This document shows positions 33,031 to 41,000 of a stretch of DNA of 64,000 nt, piece after piece (within the stretch, counting starts at the first letter, position 1; each line of letters begins with the position of its first letter). Under the pieces are notes generated by a model, which saw only the letters and a program-made list of their open reading frames with translations, searched no databases and was not told the origin of the DNA. The stretch comes from Niameybacter massiliensis (GTDB taxonomy: Bacteria; Bacillota; Clostridia; Lachnospirales; Cellulosilyticaceae), in contig NZ_LN875035.1 in the NCBI RefSeq assembly GCF_001282685.1, positions 385,001 to 449,000 of the forward strand, in the 5' to 3' direction. Position numbers and translations under genes: made by a program.

Positions 33031-34110
33031 TTAAGGCAGGCATACTTGGCAGGCTGTTAAGCCTTTTGCTTTGGCCTCTTTTACCGTACTTTCAATCTTA
33101 CTTTTTAATGTTTTACATGTGCCTTTATGATACTTTTTACCTGTTTTTGTAATATATACTACTGTACTATCAGCAGATGTTATTGGCTTTGTTACCACTG
33201 GTGTATTACTTATTGTAGTATTGGTAATAGTATCTATTTTAGTTACTGTAGATACTTGTGTAGCTTTCCCATCTACTTTTTGTGTTGATGTCGTAAGTGT
33301 TTTACCATCTGTAGTGATAACTATATTTCCATTCAAATCTGTTCTATATGTTTTAATAGATTTAAGCCTTTCTGATACATCTTTATGTGGATGGCCGTAT
33401 TTATTATCTTTTCCACAAGTAATTATAGCAACCTCTGGCTTAATCTTATCTAAAAATTCTTGGCTAGTAGAAGTATTACTACCATGATGACCTACTTTTA
33501 ACACATCAATATCTAGCATTTTTTCTAAGATAGATTTCTCCACATCTTTACCTGCATCACCTGTAAATAAAAACTCATGTTCACCATTTTTATAAAACAT
33601 CACTAGGCTTCTATCATTTACATCTTTTGCTTGGCTTTTTGTATTATAAAATTGGAATGTACCGTTTCCTAATGTAAATACTTTATCTTCTAATGGTACA
33701 CTTGGCTGTAGTTTTTTATCTATAGCTGCCTGAACAAAGTCTTTATAAGTCTTAGTATCTGCACTACCATTTCCAATTAATACTGTACCAATATCAAAGT
33801 TTTTAATTACGGCATCTAATGCACCACAGTGATCTGCATCTGGATGTGTAAGTACTATGTAGTCAAGTTTTTTAATTGCTTGAGCTTTTAAATACTCAAC
33901 CAAAGACTTCTCATCATCGTTCTCGGCACCATCAATAAGCATATTTTTACCATTATCTTTGATAAGAATAGCATCGCTATTACCAGTGTCAATGAAATGT
34001 ACTTCGACTGGTTTAATAGTAGTAGCTGGCTGCACACTTGCTCCAAATAACGTAGTAGTAACTAGTAATAAAGTCATAATAAATACTAAAACTCTGTTAT
34101 TGTTTTTCAT
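33031..34110 (-). CDS. Secreted metallo-beta-lactamase-fold hydrolase (ComEC C-terminal-like)
   Basis: A 359-residue exported protein. Signal peptide (1-24), then an MBL domain (about 35-265) with HFIDTGNSDAILI, the metal motif LTHPDADHCGA (His89, Asp91, Asp93, His94), LFTGDAG and VLKVGHHGSNTSTS. This pattern is that of the extracellular nuclease-like domain of ComEC/Rec2 competence proteins. A Thr/Val-rich linker leads to a C-terminal zinc-finger-like YHKGTCKTLKSKI...ACQVC module. Possibly an extracellular nuclease or phosphodiesterase. Carried at the prophage edge and probably not needed for the phage cycle. Confidence 0.8.
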   Translation of the reverse strand: MKNNNRVLVFIMTLLLVTTTLFGASVQPATTIKPVEVHFIDTGNSDAILIKDNGKNMLIDGAENDDEKSLVEYLKAQAIKKLDYIVLTHPDADHCGALDAVIKNFDIGTVLIGNGSADTKTYKDFVQAAIDKKLQPSVPLEDKVFTLGNGTFQFYNTKSQAKDVNDRSLVMFYKNGEHEFLFTGDAGKDVEKSILEKMLDIDVLKVGHHGSNTSTSQEFLDKIKPEVAIITCGKDNKYGHPHKDVSERLKSIKTYRTDLNGNIVITTDGKTLTTSTQKVDGKATQVSTVTKIDTITNTTISNTPVVTKPITSADSTVVYITKTGKKYHKGTCKTLKSKIESTVKEAKAKGLTACQVCLP

Positions 34111-34162
34111 ATCATCGCCCCTTCCTAGTTACTATAATATAGCAATTTCATTTGATGAACAA

Positions 34163-34258
34163 CTATATATTTAGGGCTATGGCTAATATAACAGTTATTA
34201 CAAGTACCGTTCCAAAGTAACTTGTTACTAAAACTCTTCTCAAATTAAATCTATCCAT
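34163..34258 (-). CDS. 31-residue hydrophobic peptide, possible toxin
   Basis: The frame encodes MDRFNLRRVLVTSYFGTVLV then ITVILAIALNI: a basic N-terminus and one membrane helix. The likely SD (AAGGAG) is unusually far from the ATG, about 13 bases, and is inside the 3' arm of a hairpin (34259-34303). Small single-helix peptides with a masked RBS are typical of type I toxins, but a phage lysis accessory or chance frame is also possible. Confidence 0.45.
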   Translation of the reverse strand: MDRFNLRRVLVTSYFGTVLVITVILAIALNI

Positions 34259-34303
34259 AAAAATAGACCACACTCCTTAGTTTTCTAGAGTATGGCCTAT
34301 TTT
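34259..34303 (-). terminator. Hairpin covering the peptide RBS
   Basis: Minus-strand RNA AUAGGCCAUACUC pairs completely with GAGUGUGGUCUAU using G-U pairs. The plus strand would have two mismatches. The stem is followed by UUUUUAUG, so it can act as a terminator and can hide the RBS of the 31-residue peptide. Confidence 0.6.
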
Positions 34304-34351
34304 TTATATATTTATACGGAAGATATTATCATTTATTATCATAACACTTTA

Positions 34352-34424
34352 TTTAAGTTTTTCTTAAACTGCACCCCTCCATATAATGACCGGAGGGGGC
34401 ATTATGATAGTAAATCATAATACC
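34352..34424 (-). ncRNA. Structured RNA segment, three stacked hairpins
   Basis: Three consecutive inverted repeats: ATTATGAT/ATCATAAT (34401-34421), CCCCTCC/GGAGGGG (34374-34398) and TTTAAG/CTTAAA (34353-34367). They directly follow the 16-codon frame at 34435-34485 on the minus strand and resemble the structured 3' part of type I toxin messages. Confidence 0.4.
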
Positions 34425-34434
34425 TTGCCTAAAA

Positions 34435-34485
34435 CTATCTTGTTAATACATAAATCATGACTAGGAGTGCTAATAAGTCTCTCAT
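34435..34485 (-). CDS. 16-residue hydrophobic peptide, candidate type I toxin
   Basis: MRDLLALLVMIYVLTR is encoded behind a strong RBS, GTGAGGTGG four bases before ATG. The layout GAGGTGG-ATG, short hydrophobic peptide, then heavily structured RNA is that of holin-like type I toxin genes in Firmicutes prophages. The peptide is shorter than the usual 30-40 residues, so it may be a decayed or minimal form. No antisense promoter could be verified. Confidence 0.45.
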   Translation of the reverse strand: MRDLLALLVMIYVLTR

Positions 34486-34579
34486 GTCGCCACCTCACTC
34501 TCACAGTAAAGTTGCTATATAGCACGTAGTAAGTATATCTATTGGTAAAACGTATGTCAACAGGTAAATTAATCCAATA

Positions 34580-34609
34580 AAAACAGGGTAAAGCCTAGGC
34601 TCTACCCTT
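34580..34609 (-). terminator. Terminator of the 34602 gene
   Basis: GGGTAGAGCC and GGCTTTACCC arms around TA on the minus strand, followed by TGTTTTTATT. The stem overlaps the gene's stop codon. Confidence 0.75.
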
Positions 34610-34778
34610 TATAATCTGTTGGTACCTCTTTGTACCCTTTTTCTAATATTTGTTTAAGGTTATGATCTAATAACTCTCTACTGTATCCACCATTGCAGCT
34701 CACATATCTACCAATCTCTAAAATTATGTTTTCTTTTATTTGATCTATATCTACTTCATATATCTTTTTCATATTCAT
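34602..34778 (-). CDS. Small hypothetical protein, 58 residues
   Basis: The frame begins at ATG 34778 after AAAAAGGGGGATGA and encodes MNMKKIYEVDIDQIKENIIL, a middle region with one Cys and GGYSRELLDHNLKQILEKGY, and ends EVPTDYKG. The composition is that of a soluble helical protein, with good codon use and its own terminator. It is too short for family assignment. The rest of the 760-bp stretch 34111-34869 holds the peptides and hairpins listed separately. Confidence 0.6.
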   Translation of the reverse strand: MNMKKIYEVDIDQIKENIILEIGRYVSCNGGYSRELLDHNLKQILEKGYKEVPTDYKG

Positions 34779-34838
34779 CCCCCTTTTTATTCATTATGCC
34801 ACTTATCAGAGATAAAATAAATCAAAAGAGTAGGCATC

Positions 34839-34860
34839 ATGCCTACCCTAAAATGATATT
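34839..34860 (-). terminator. Terminator of the HNH gene
   Basis: GGGTAGGCAT and ATGCCTACTC form a short stem on the minus strand, followed by TTTTGATTTATTTT. Confidence 0.6.
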
Positions 34861-34869
34861 TTTATTCTA

Positions 34870-35688
34870 TTAAAATGTATCTGAAACTTCTATAGTCCCT
34901 TTTTCTTCATCATAAACCACAAGTATATTTTTAGAATATTCGTCATATCTTAGGTCAAAATATGTCAAATTTATAAATCCTGTCTCCTTCTTACATTCTA
35001 TATATATTCCCTCACCAGGTTCTAAATGCATTTTCCCATTAACTACTTCGACCCACCCATCTTGTGTGTCATAGCTTTCTTCTAATAGGTCATCATCACT
35101 TTCCCATCTTATATTTAGTGCAGGTTCATTTCCTATATTTTTTATATAAATACTATACCCATCATAGTATTGCTCATTTAACATATGTACTATTTGTGGG
35201 TTTTTATTGCTATCTACAATTTTTTCTGACTCATGCTCGTGGCCTATTGACCTGTTGTTCTGAAAACTGCCTTCTATTTTCTTCACAATTATAAATGGAC
35301 CAACTGCTCTACTTTTATCATATTTTATTTGATATTTTAATGTATCTTTTTTATCATTCAAAGTATCTCTAACCCAATCTTCATGTTTTCTTTTCATTTC
35401 TTCAAGCTTTTGAATAGTATATGTATTGGGTTGATCATCTATTAATTTATGATGTATGCTGCACATTAATATTAAATTATTATATGTATTTCTTTGTTCT
35501 ACTGATAAATCTGATTCTCCTCTAGGTCCATTAGTTTCTCTTGCTACAATATGACACTCTTCGCCAATAATAGATTCATTATCTATTTTTGTCGCATCCA
35601 TTACCAGTTCATGTCGACATTCTGTGAAATTACATCTGTTCGCAGATTTACCCCATAGCATTTTTCTTGTTTTTATTGTTATAGACAT
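34870..35688 (-). CDS. HNH endonuclease-domain protein with beta-rich C-terminal domain
   Basis: A 272-residue cytoplasmic protein. The HNH domain (about 8-110) has zinc cysteines in RCNFTEC (Cys19, Cys24), GEECHIVARE with His46, and YNNLILMCSIHHKLIDD (Asn70/71, Cys76, His79/80). A beta-rich region (about 140-272) with LEPGEGIYIECKKETGF follows and looks like an Ig-like sensor or binding domain. As an accessory gene beyond the lysis module it is better explained as a defence or exclusion nuclease than as a packaging HNH. That role is inferred. Confidence 0.75.
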   Translation of the reverse strand: MSITIKTRKMLWGKSANRCNFTECRHELVMDATKIDNESIIGEECHIVARETNGPRGESDLSVEQRNTYNNLILMCSIHHKLIDDQPNTYTIQKLEEMKRKHEDWVRDTLNDKKDTLKYQIKYDKSRAVGPFIIVKKIEGSFQNNRSIGHEHESEKIVDSNKNPQIVHMLNEQYYDGYSIYIKNIGNEPALNIRWESDDDLLEESYDTQDGWVEVVNGKMHLEPGEGIYIECKKETGFINLTYFDLRYDEYSKNILVVYDEEKGTIEVSDTF

Positions 35689-35777
35689 CAGTTATCCCTC
35701 CATAATATAATAGAAAAATTATATCACAGTATATATTATTTTATTATATTTATTTTCTTTTATCATTACTTCTTGAT

Positions 35778-35825
35778 AAAATCATCATTTGAACAAAAAA
35801 ATAGAAGTAGAGCCAACGCTCTACC
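35778..35825 (-). terminator. Terminator copy 1 of a 48-bp duplication
   Basis: The stem GTAGAGC/GCTCTAC (35807-35824) is preceded on the plus strand by AAAAAAATAG and the segment AAATCATCATTTGAACAAAA. The same block with changes lies at 37181-37228. The rest of 35689-35947 shows no gene. Confidence 0.75.
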
Positions 35826-35947
35826 AATCAACTATTTGTTAATCCTGGTATATCATACAGAAGGGGCTATCTAGCCTGTTAGTATAATCGTTTTATTGCT
35901 AAGGAGTTGCATTACACCCATACACCATAACAAATTGGTTTTAGCAA

Positions 35948-37099
35948 CTACTTATCTCCACGCAGAGTAACAATTGTTGCGTCACTCAAATACATATAGT
36001 ATGTAAAGTTAGTATCTTCACATATTGCCATTGCCATTTCATATTGATAATCATGTCGCACAGTAGCATATTTTCGATATTGAAGCTCGTGCTCATCCTC
36101 TAGTTTAAACACTTCCGAATCCATAGGTTTCATTATTCCAATGATGCTCTGCGTTACTTTGTCTTTAAGCATGATTATAGGGTAGCCTGAGTTATAACAT
36201 TTAATGCGTTTGTCATCGGGGTTATCCATTCTATCATAGCAAAGCATCACATGGTATTCATCTTGGATACTTGTAGGGTCAACCTCTATGAAGTAGTAGT
36301 GGTTCTTAGGAGAACGGAATGCCCGAGCATCCTCCTTCGTTTCAAATACCATGTATGTGTTAGGATTGTAAATCCTATGAGTCACATACTTGCAGTCATT
36401 TGATAAGTAATATTCTTCAATAAACTCACGTGAATCTGAAAGCAATTGTTTACAAAAATCTAAACTTCTTTTTAAAACTTTCAAAGCATCTTCCTTTATA
36501 TGCGTACGGCTATCCTTGGTAAATGACGGTATAGAAACACTTCCCGTAGCTGAAAGAATGTCGAAGCGATTATCCACATAAATCTGATACCTATGTTTAA
36601 GTATGTTATTAAAATCTGCAATATAACCATATTGCGAATCAGATGGTAAACCTTTAAGTGTCTCTAAAAAGGTTCCTGTATATTCGGGACACGTGCCTAT
36701 CTTTTGTACTAGCTTGGATAATGTGACACCCTTAATCAACAGGGCATTTTCACCTAGTAAAGCCGAATTTAACCACTGTGCATAGGTATCAAAAAAGTTA
36801 TGCAATAACCCCAGTATCTCCATTGTTAGTTTGTCCATAAGGGAGGTAACGCGCATCTCTACACCTAAATAGTCAACAGTATTTGTATGTGCTGAATATT
36901 TCCCCACCCCAGTTTGTATAGCATCGGAGTATACCTTTGCAACCCTTTCAGCTTCATCTGTCTGGTAGTTCTCAACTATGTTTTGAAGTGCCTGTAAACT
37001 TGTCTCGGCAAAGTATAACTTGTAGTCACATGAGGTATAGAACTGGTATGAATCGGCTACCTTCTTATCTTTTAATAGTTTTAAAAGCGTATCTGACAT
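35948..37099 (-). CDS. Unknown 383-residue prophage accessory protein
   Basis: The start is the ATG at 37099, with GAGGGG seven bases before it; the longer TTG-initiated frame would contain that RBS. The first 225 residues are all helical, with VADSYQFYTSCDYKLYFAET and a later NNILKHRYQIYVDNRFDI segment. That segment recalls HEPN-type helical bundles but lacks a clear R-x4-6-H. The C-terminal half is beta-rich (YYFIEVDPTSIQDEYHVML, KYATVRHDYQYEMAM). No signal or membrane helix. It sits between duplicated terminators as a self-contained cassette. Function unknown. Confidence 0.65.
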   Translation of the reverse strand: MSDTLLKLLKDKKVADSYQFYTSCDYKLYFAETSLQALQNIVENYQTDEAERVAKVYSDAIQTGVGKYSAHTNTVDYLGVEMRVTSLMDKLTMEILGLLHNFFDTYAQWLNSALLGENALLIKGVTLSKLVQKIGTCPEYTGTFLETLKGLPSDSQYGYIADFNNILKHRYQIYVDNRFDILSATGSVSIPSFTKDSRTHIKEDALKVLKRSLDFCKQLLSDSREFIEEYYLSNDCKYVTHRIYNPNTYMVFETKEDARAFRSPKNHYYFIEVDPTSIQDEYHVMLCYDRMDNPDDKRIKCYNSGYPIIMLKDKVTQSIIGIMKPMDSEVFKLEDEHELQYRKYATVRHDYQYEMAMAICEDTNFTYYMYLSDATIVTLRGDK

Positions 37100-37180
37100 A
37101 TATTTTCCCCTCAAATTCTAATTTATCGATCTTACAAATATCTATTTTTCTTATTTTAACTTTATCATATTTTTATAATT

Positions 37181-37228
37181 AAATCAGTATTTGAACAAAA
37201 AAATAAAAGGTAGAGCCTAAGCCCTACC
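37181..37228 (-). terminator. Terminator copy 2 of a 48-bp duplication
   Basis: GGTAGGGCTTAGGCTCTACC on the minus strand folds into a stem with a U tract (TTTATTTTTTT). The flank AAATCAGTATTTGAACAAAA matches copy 1 at 35778-35825. It overlaps the last codon of the endolysin gene and terminates the late operon. Confidence 0.75.
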
Positions 37229-37919
37229 TACACCTACTCCCATATTTAATTAAGAGACTTCTTACATGACTTACATTGTATTTACCTGTGGTCCACAATG
37301 TTGCATCTGAAATAACGACCTCCTTGACAAGCTTATCTATTCCACCTAGCTTATTTAACAGTGCTGGTACATTTTTAAGATTGATTCTATCTAGCCTATT
37401 CCAACTTGCATCATTAATCTGTATTCCACTATCAATGATCTTCGTCACTGCTTTTTTCAGTTCTCCATCTTCTTTCATAACTGGCTCTTTCCAACCTTTA
37501 GGCACTTGAACATGTGGTGAGTCTCCAAAAGCTCCTCCCCATTCTAATCCTAAGTCAGATACAATCTTTCCACACTTATTAAAGAAAGCTTTATCACTAT
37601 ACTCTTGGCCTTTTACATTCTTACAGAAGTCAAAAGCCATACCATCTAAGTGATTACTATCCAAAGTCCATGTAACTTGCTTCTCTGATGGATTAGCATA
37701 TTTCTCAGCAAATGTTGCAGGTACCCCCATAGCTTTTGCCTGTGCTACTGTTCTACCTTGGCATGCTAAATAATATTGTCTTTCTTTAGTTCTTAATGTC
37801 TCTACTATGAGCACATTTAACTTTTGCCTCTCGCATTCTTCCATAAAAAGAGCACAAGCCTTTTGAGCCTGTGCTGATAATTTCTTTACATCCCTACATT
37901 GTTTTATTAAATCACTCAT
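37224..37919 (-). CDS. Endolysin, M15-family peptidase
   Basis: A 231-residue lysis enzyme that cuts peptidoglycan stem peptides. The zinc site of M15 (VanY / L-Ala-D-Glu peptidase) is visible: SNHLDGMAFDF with His90 and Asp97, and SPHVQVP with His136, plus the ETLRTKERQ strand. The C-terminal 75 residues (about 155-231) are probably a wall-binding domain. No signal peptide, so it depends on the holin encoded 2 bp upstream. Last gene of the late operon. Confidence 0.88.
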   Translation of the reverse strand: MSDLIKQCRDVKKLSAQAQKACALFMEECERQKLNVLIVETLRTKERQYYLACQGRTVAQAKAMGVPATFAEKYANPSEKQVTWTLDSNHLDGMAFDFCKNVKGQEYSDKAFFNKCGKIVSDLGLEWGGAFGDSPHVQVPKGWKEPVMKEDGELKKAVTKIIDSGIQINDASWNRLDRINLKNVPALLNKLGGIDKLVKEVVISDATLWTTGKYNVSHVRSLLIKYGSRCR

Positions 37920-37921
37920 TA

Positions 37922-38170
37922 TTACGCACCTACCTTATCTTGAATTTTATCTACTTTGCTTTCGATAGATTCTAACTTTACTGTGTATGTACCAATAATC
38001 TCTGCAAACTTCTCATTTGCTGCATTTGCCTTACCTAACTCTGTATAGAGTCTCTCTTTATCATTCAACTGGGCTTGATACATTTTCCATATAAATAAGC
38101 CACACGCTCCTACCATCGTAATAGGAAACCCCAAACTGCTTACTAATGTCTGAATTACATCTACATCCAT
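37922..38170 (-). CDS. Holin, BhlA/UviB family
   Basis: An 82-residue protein with one N-terminal membrane helix (about 8-28, LVSSLGFPITMVGACGLFIW). A charged coiled coil follows (30-82, ending IESKVDKIQDKVGA). This is the layout of BhlA/UviB holin-like proteins of Bacillus and Clostridium. It is placed just before the endolysin gene, which fits a role in membrane permeabilisation at lysis. Confidence 0.88.
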   Translation of the reverse strand: MDVDVIQTLVSSLGFPITMVGACGLFIWKMYQAQLNDKERLYTELGKANAANEKFAEIIGTYTVKLESIESKVDKIQDKVGA

Positions 38171-38189
38171 ATTTTTTCCTCCTACAGCA

Positions 38190-38228
38190 AAAAAAAGATG
38201 ATAACTATTAAGTTAATCATCTTTTTTA
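38190..38228. terminator. Terminator between the lysis genes and 38230
   Basis: AAAAAAGATGAT and ATCATCTTTTTT arms, with A and T runs at both sides. Confidence 0.75.
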
Positions 38229-38229
38229 C

Positions 38230-38688
38230 TTATTTTTGTCTCACTTCTAGAAAGCTTAAAAACTCCCTCTCTTTTATACTCTCTATCTCAATTCTATATA
38301 TAGTATCTCTTAGTATTTTGTTAATATAAATTATCATTTCACCTTCCTCTATACTCTTTCCGCACACCTGCACTTCTTCAGCATATATAGATAAATAAAT
38401 AGGTGTACGATGATTCTCCACTCTAATAATAATGTTCTCTCCATTACTCTGATATATTTTAATGCGTTCATTAGAATTGCAAGAAACATATATTTTCCTT
38501 AGAATATGCAATGAATTTTTAATATTTAATTGTTTAATCTCCAATTTATTAACTTGTTTAATCTCTATACTTCCTTCTTTAATAAAATCTCCTAAGTTAT
38601 TTATATAGTCAGAATCTCTAATTTTAAACTTCTTATAAAAATAACTCAAATATGCTATTACTTTTGTTACCATTACCTTAGTGCTCAT
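38230..38688 (-). CDS. Unknown prophage protein, 152 residues
   Basis: A soluble protein rich in Ile and Lys, with a helical N-terminus (VTKVIAYLSYFYKKFKIRDS) and a beta-rich remainder (IIIRVENHRTPIYLSIYAEE, then VQVCGKSIEEGEMIIYINK). It is followed by a terminator and preceded by a 174-bp gap, so it is a separate unit inserted between the tail-fibre genes and lysis genes. It is more AT-rich than its neighbours, which suits a late-acquired accessory gene. I do not recognise it. Confidence 0.6.
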   Translation of the reverse strand: MSTKVMVTKVIAYLSYFYKKFKIRDSDYINNLGDFIKEGSIEIKQVNKLEIKQLNIKNSLHILRKIYVSCNSNERIKIYQSNGENIIIRVENHRTPIYLSIYAEEVQVCGKSIEEGEMIIYINKILRDTIYRIEIESIKEREFLSFLEVRQK

Positions 38689-38862
38689 TAAATTTTTTTC
38701 CTTTTATCTCCTAAAATATTTTTCTAAAAATAATAGCATATTTTCTGTAGATTTATGTAGTTTTGTAGCTAATAATAACGTTTTTTGTAATGAATAACAA
38801 TTATTATAAACTACTGTCTATTCATTTTCCATTCTTATTCTCCATCCACTCAGCTCATTCTT

Positions 38863-39081
38863 TTATTCTATTAACCCAAGTTTCTTTTTGACTTCTTCTT
38901 GATACTTCTCTGGAATAACTTTTTTCCCTATTCCTTCTAACTGCCATTCATAATCAGCAATAAGGACTACACAGATTTCTGTTTGTTGTGCAGCTGGACA
39001 CTTTTCTACTTTCTTTCTTCCTGCATCTACTAATCTTGCATTTGCTCTTACTTGTACTGGATATTGTACTGTATCAATCAT
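38863..39081 (-). CDS. Small phage protein downstream of the tail fibre genes, 72 residues
   Basis: RBS AGGAGG before ATG. MIDTVQYPVQVRANARLVDA starts a short basic protein with two Cys (KKVEKCPAAQQTEICVVLIA) and an amphipathic C-terminal helix. Similar short genes sit between tail fibres and holins in clostridial phages, but no function is known to me. Confidence 0.6.
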   Translation of the reverse strand: MIDTVQYPVQVRANARLVDAGRKKVEKCPAAQQTEICVVLIADYEWQLEGIGKKVIPEKYQEEVKKKLGLIE

Positions 39082-39113
39082 TGTGATACCTCCTTTAAAT
39101 TATTTTATTTATC

Positions 39114-39521
39114 TCAGGCCTTTTGGCTTAATAATTGATTAAGTTTCTCATCTATAGAAGTTAATAGTTCCATAAGTAATAACGAATCGTTACCTGCAGT
39201 TGTTACCTTCCCATTTGTATCTAAACCCAGCTCCACGCTCATTAGGCTATCCTCTCCACTTTGTAGGCATAACCCATGAGTTCTTTCAATAATCTCTTTC
39301 TCCGTTAATGGCCTCTTACAGAGTTTCTCTAAGGTCACACCTTGTGATTCTTCGTGATATACCAATCTATACATATAGTCGTCTTGTGGGACTATAGGAA
39401 TAACTATATCATCAGGAACTCTAATACATCTTGGATCATCCATATACGCTTCAAGACTTTTTACCGAATTATCACTGTGTGACCATAATACTGTGTTCTC
39501 ATCACTTACATAAATAATCAT
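39114..39521 (-). CDS. Phage tail-fibre-associated protein, 135 residues
   Basis: The start ATGA overlaps the stop of the fibre gene at 39518, so translation is coupled. The N-terminal half has strands (MIIYVSDENTVLWSHSDNSV, IVPQDDYMYRLVYHEE). The C-terminus is a helical segment (LLLMELLTSIDEKLNQLLSQ) that could trimerise or act as a chaperone. Position suggests a fibre assembly factor or accessory distal protein. Unproven. Confidence 0.6.
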   Translation of the reverse strand: MIIYVSDENTVLWSHSDNSVKSLEAYMDDPRCIRVPDDIVIPIVPQDDYMYRLVYHEESQGVTLEKLCKRPLTEKEIIERTHGLCLQSGEDSLMSVELGLDTNGKVTTAGNDSLLLMELLTSIDEKLNQLLSQKA

Positions 39522-40390
39522 AGTACAACCTCCGTTCCTAAAATTTTAAGTGTAGCTGTTCCTACATACCATCCTGAGAAATATAAACATTGTCCCTCAT
39601 GTACATACATATCAAATATACAGTTTTTATTATTATTCACCGCTTTGTGACCAATCTCCATAACGGTTTTCATAGTCATGTACGTTGGTGAACCTATGTT
39701 ATGTATATTAGTATTTAAAAGAAGCCCTTCCCAACTTGTATAAGAGCTATTTATTCCATGACTAGATGATAGTGTAGCCTGTACATCTGGATTGGTGTAA
39801 ACAGTAATTCTTGAATTATCTGTACCATTTGTAGTTAGGAAACAAACTCTAATTACACCTGACCTTTTAGCAATAAATCTTCCCATGTAGCTCTGAGCAC
39901 CATTGCTAAAAGCATAAGCTGTACATAAGGTAGCTAACACATTGCTTGCATGTGGTTGATACACTTTTAGTCCACTTGTCTCTGCTGTAATATGATTTTT
40001 AATAACATCTCTAGCTGAATTTACTGCAGTAGTAATATTTGTCTGAGTTGTACTCATACTTTGATTAAGATTATCTAATTTAGCACCTCTAGCATCTGTC
40101 CAAACACTTTTTTGTGGCAGTCCATTAATGACATTTAAAATAGCTGTTTTAGCAGAATTAATCCATTCATTAATCAAAGTATTAAGCGGTTTAGAAGTAT
40201 CTGCATTAACTCTTTCGTTGACAACCCGTCTAACATCACCCGAAACATCTATACCCGTTATTTTCTGATCTATACTTTTAATTTTTTCTTCTGCACTCGT
40301 TCCATCATCCATAAATACAACGTCTGCAGATGTATGAGGATGAAGCACATCTCCATTATCAGCCTGAAGTTCTCCTTTTAATTTAGCCAT
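39518..40390 (-). CDS. Distal tail fibre / receptor-binding protein candidate
   Basis: A 290-residue protein. The N-terminus carries LHPHTSADVVFMDDGTSAEEKI, a short repeat shared with phage fibre proteins. A long helical region (about 40-140) suits a coiled-coil shaft. The C-terminal 140 residues are beta-rich (RVCFLTTNGTDNSRITVYTN, then GWYVGTATLKILG) and look like a globular tip. It is the last large fibre gene of the tail module and a good candidate for host recognition. Confidence 0.7.
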   Translation of the reverse strand: MAKLKGELQADNGDVLHPHTSADVVFMDDGTSAEEKIKSIDQKITGIDVSGDVRRVVNERVNADTSKPLNTLINEWINSAKTAILNVINGLPQKSVWTDARGAKLDNLNQSMSTTQTNITTAVNSARDVIKNHITAETSGLKVYQPHASNVLATLCTAYAFSNGAQSYMGRFIAKRSGVIRVCFLTTNGTDNSRITVYTNPDVQATLSSSHGINSSYTSWEGLLLNTNIHNIGSPTYMTMKTVMEIGHKAVNNNKNCIFDMYVHEGQCLYFSGWYVGTATLKILGTEVVL

Positions 40391-40400
40391 GTCATGCCTC

Positions 40401-40997
40401 CTATTCTATTACTTTAAAAAATAGTTTTCTTGGTACTGCATTGGATGTAGTTGTCCCAACTTTAATGCCATCACCTGGATCACCTTTAGGCCCCTGTGGT
40501 CCTGTTGCCCCCTTTGCACCTGCTGGCCCTTGCGGCCCCGTTGCTCCTGTTTCTCCCCTTGGACCTTGTGGCCCTGTGGCACCTGTCGCTCCTACTGGTC
40601 CCTGTGCTCCAGTTGTTCCTCTAAAGTTTCCTCTTTTAGTCCAAGTTGTAGATGCTGTTTTTTCAAATACATCTCCATTAGATGTGTTTAGTGCCCAATC
40701 TCCTACTACACCTAATGATGTATCTGGTGTCCCAGTAACATTATGCATTCTAGATCCTGCAACTCCAGCTGGACCCTGTGGGCCTGTGGCTCCTATAGGA
40801 CCTTGTGGACCAACTGCTCCCGTTGCACCTTTGGGCCCTGTTAATTTACCTCTATCTAGCTTTTGTTGAAAGGTTTCTCCATCTGAAAATGTAACAGCAT
40901 CTGCAGATGTTAATACATCCACTTCTTCGATAACTGCACTTGTATTTTCATCTAATAATTGTACTCTTACCTTTTTTAATGCTGACATATTGTTCAC
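40401..40997 (-). CDS. Collagen-like tail fibre protein
   Basis: A 198-residue protein. After a 50-residue N-terminal head ([20 protein letters not shown]), Gly-X-Y triplets rich in GPQ, GAT and GPA fill about residues 53-84. A small globular insert follows ([20 protein letters not shown]), then triplets resume (about 127-179). It should form a collagen-like triple-helical stalk. Such stalks are common in tail fibres of Firmicutes phages. The short C-terminal tail (KLFFKVIE) has no obvious adhesion domain, so it probably links to the next fibre. Confidence 0.88.
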   Translation of the reverse strand: MNNMSALKKVRVQLLDENTSAVIEEVDVLTSADAVTFSDGETFQQKLDRGKLTGPKGATGAVGPQGPIGATGPQGPAGVAGSRMHNVTGTPDTSLGVVGDWALNTSNGDVFEKTASTTWTKRGNFRGTTGAQGPVGATGATGPQGPRGETGATGPQGPAGAKGATGPQGPKGDPGDGIKVGTTTSNAVPRKLFFKVIE

Positions 40998-41000
40998 TCC

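Noticed and set aside
40441-40869. Pro/Gly/Ala-rich plus-strand frame
   Set aside because: Mirror of the Gly-X-Y repeats of the collagen-like fibre gene.
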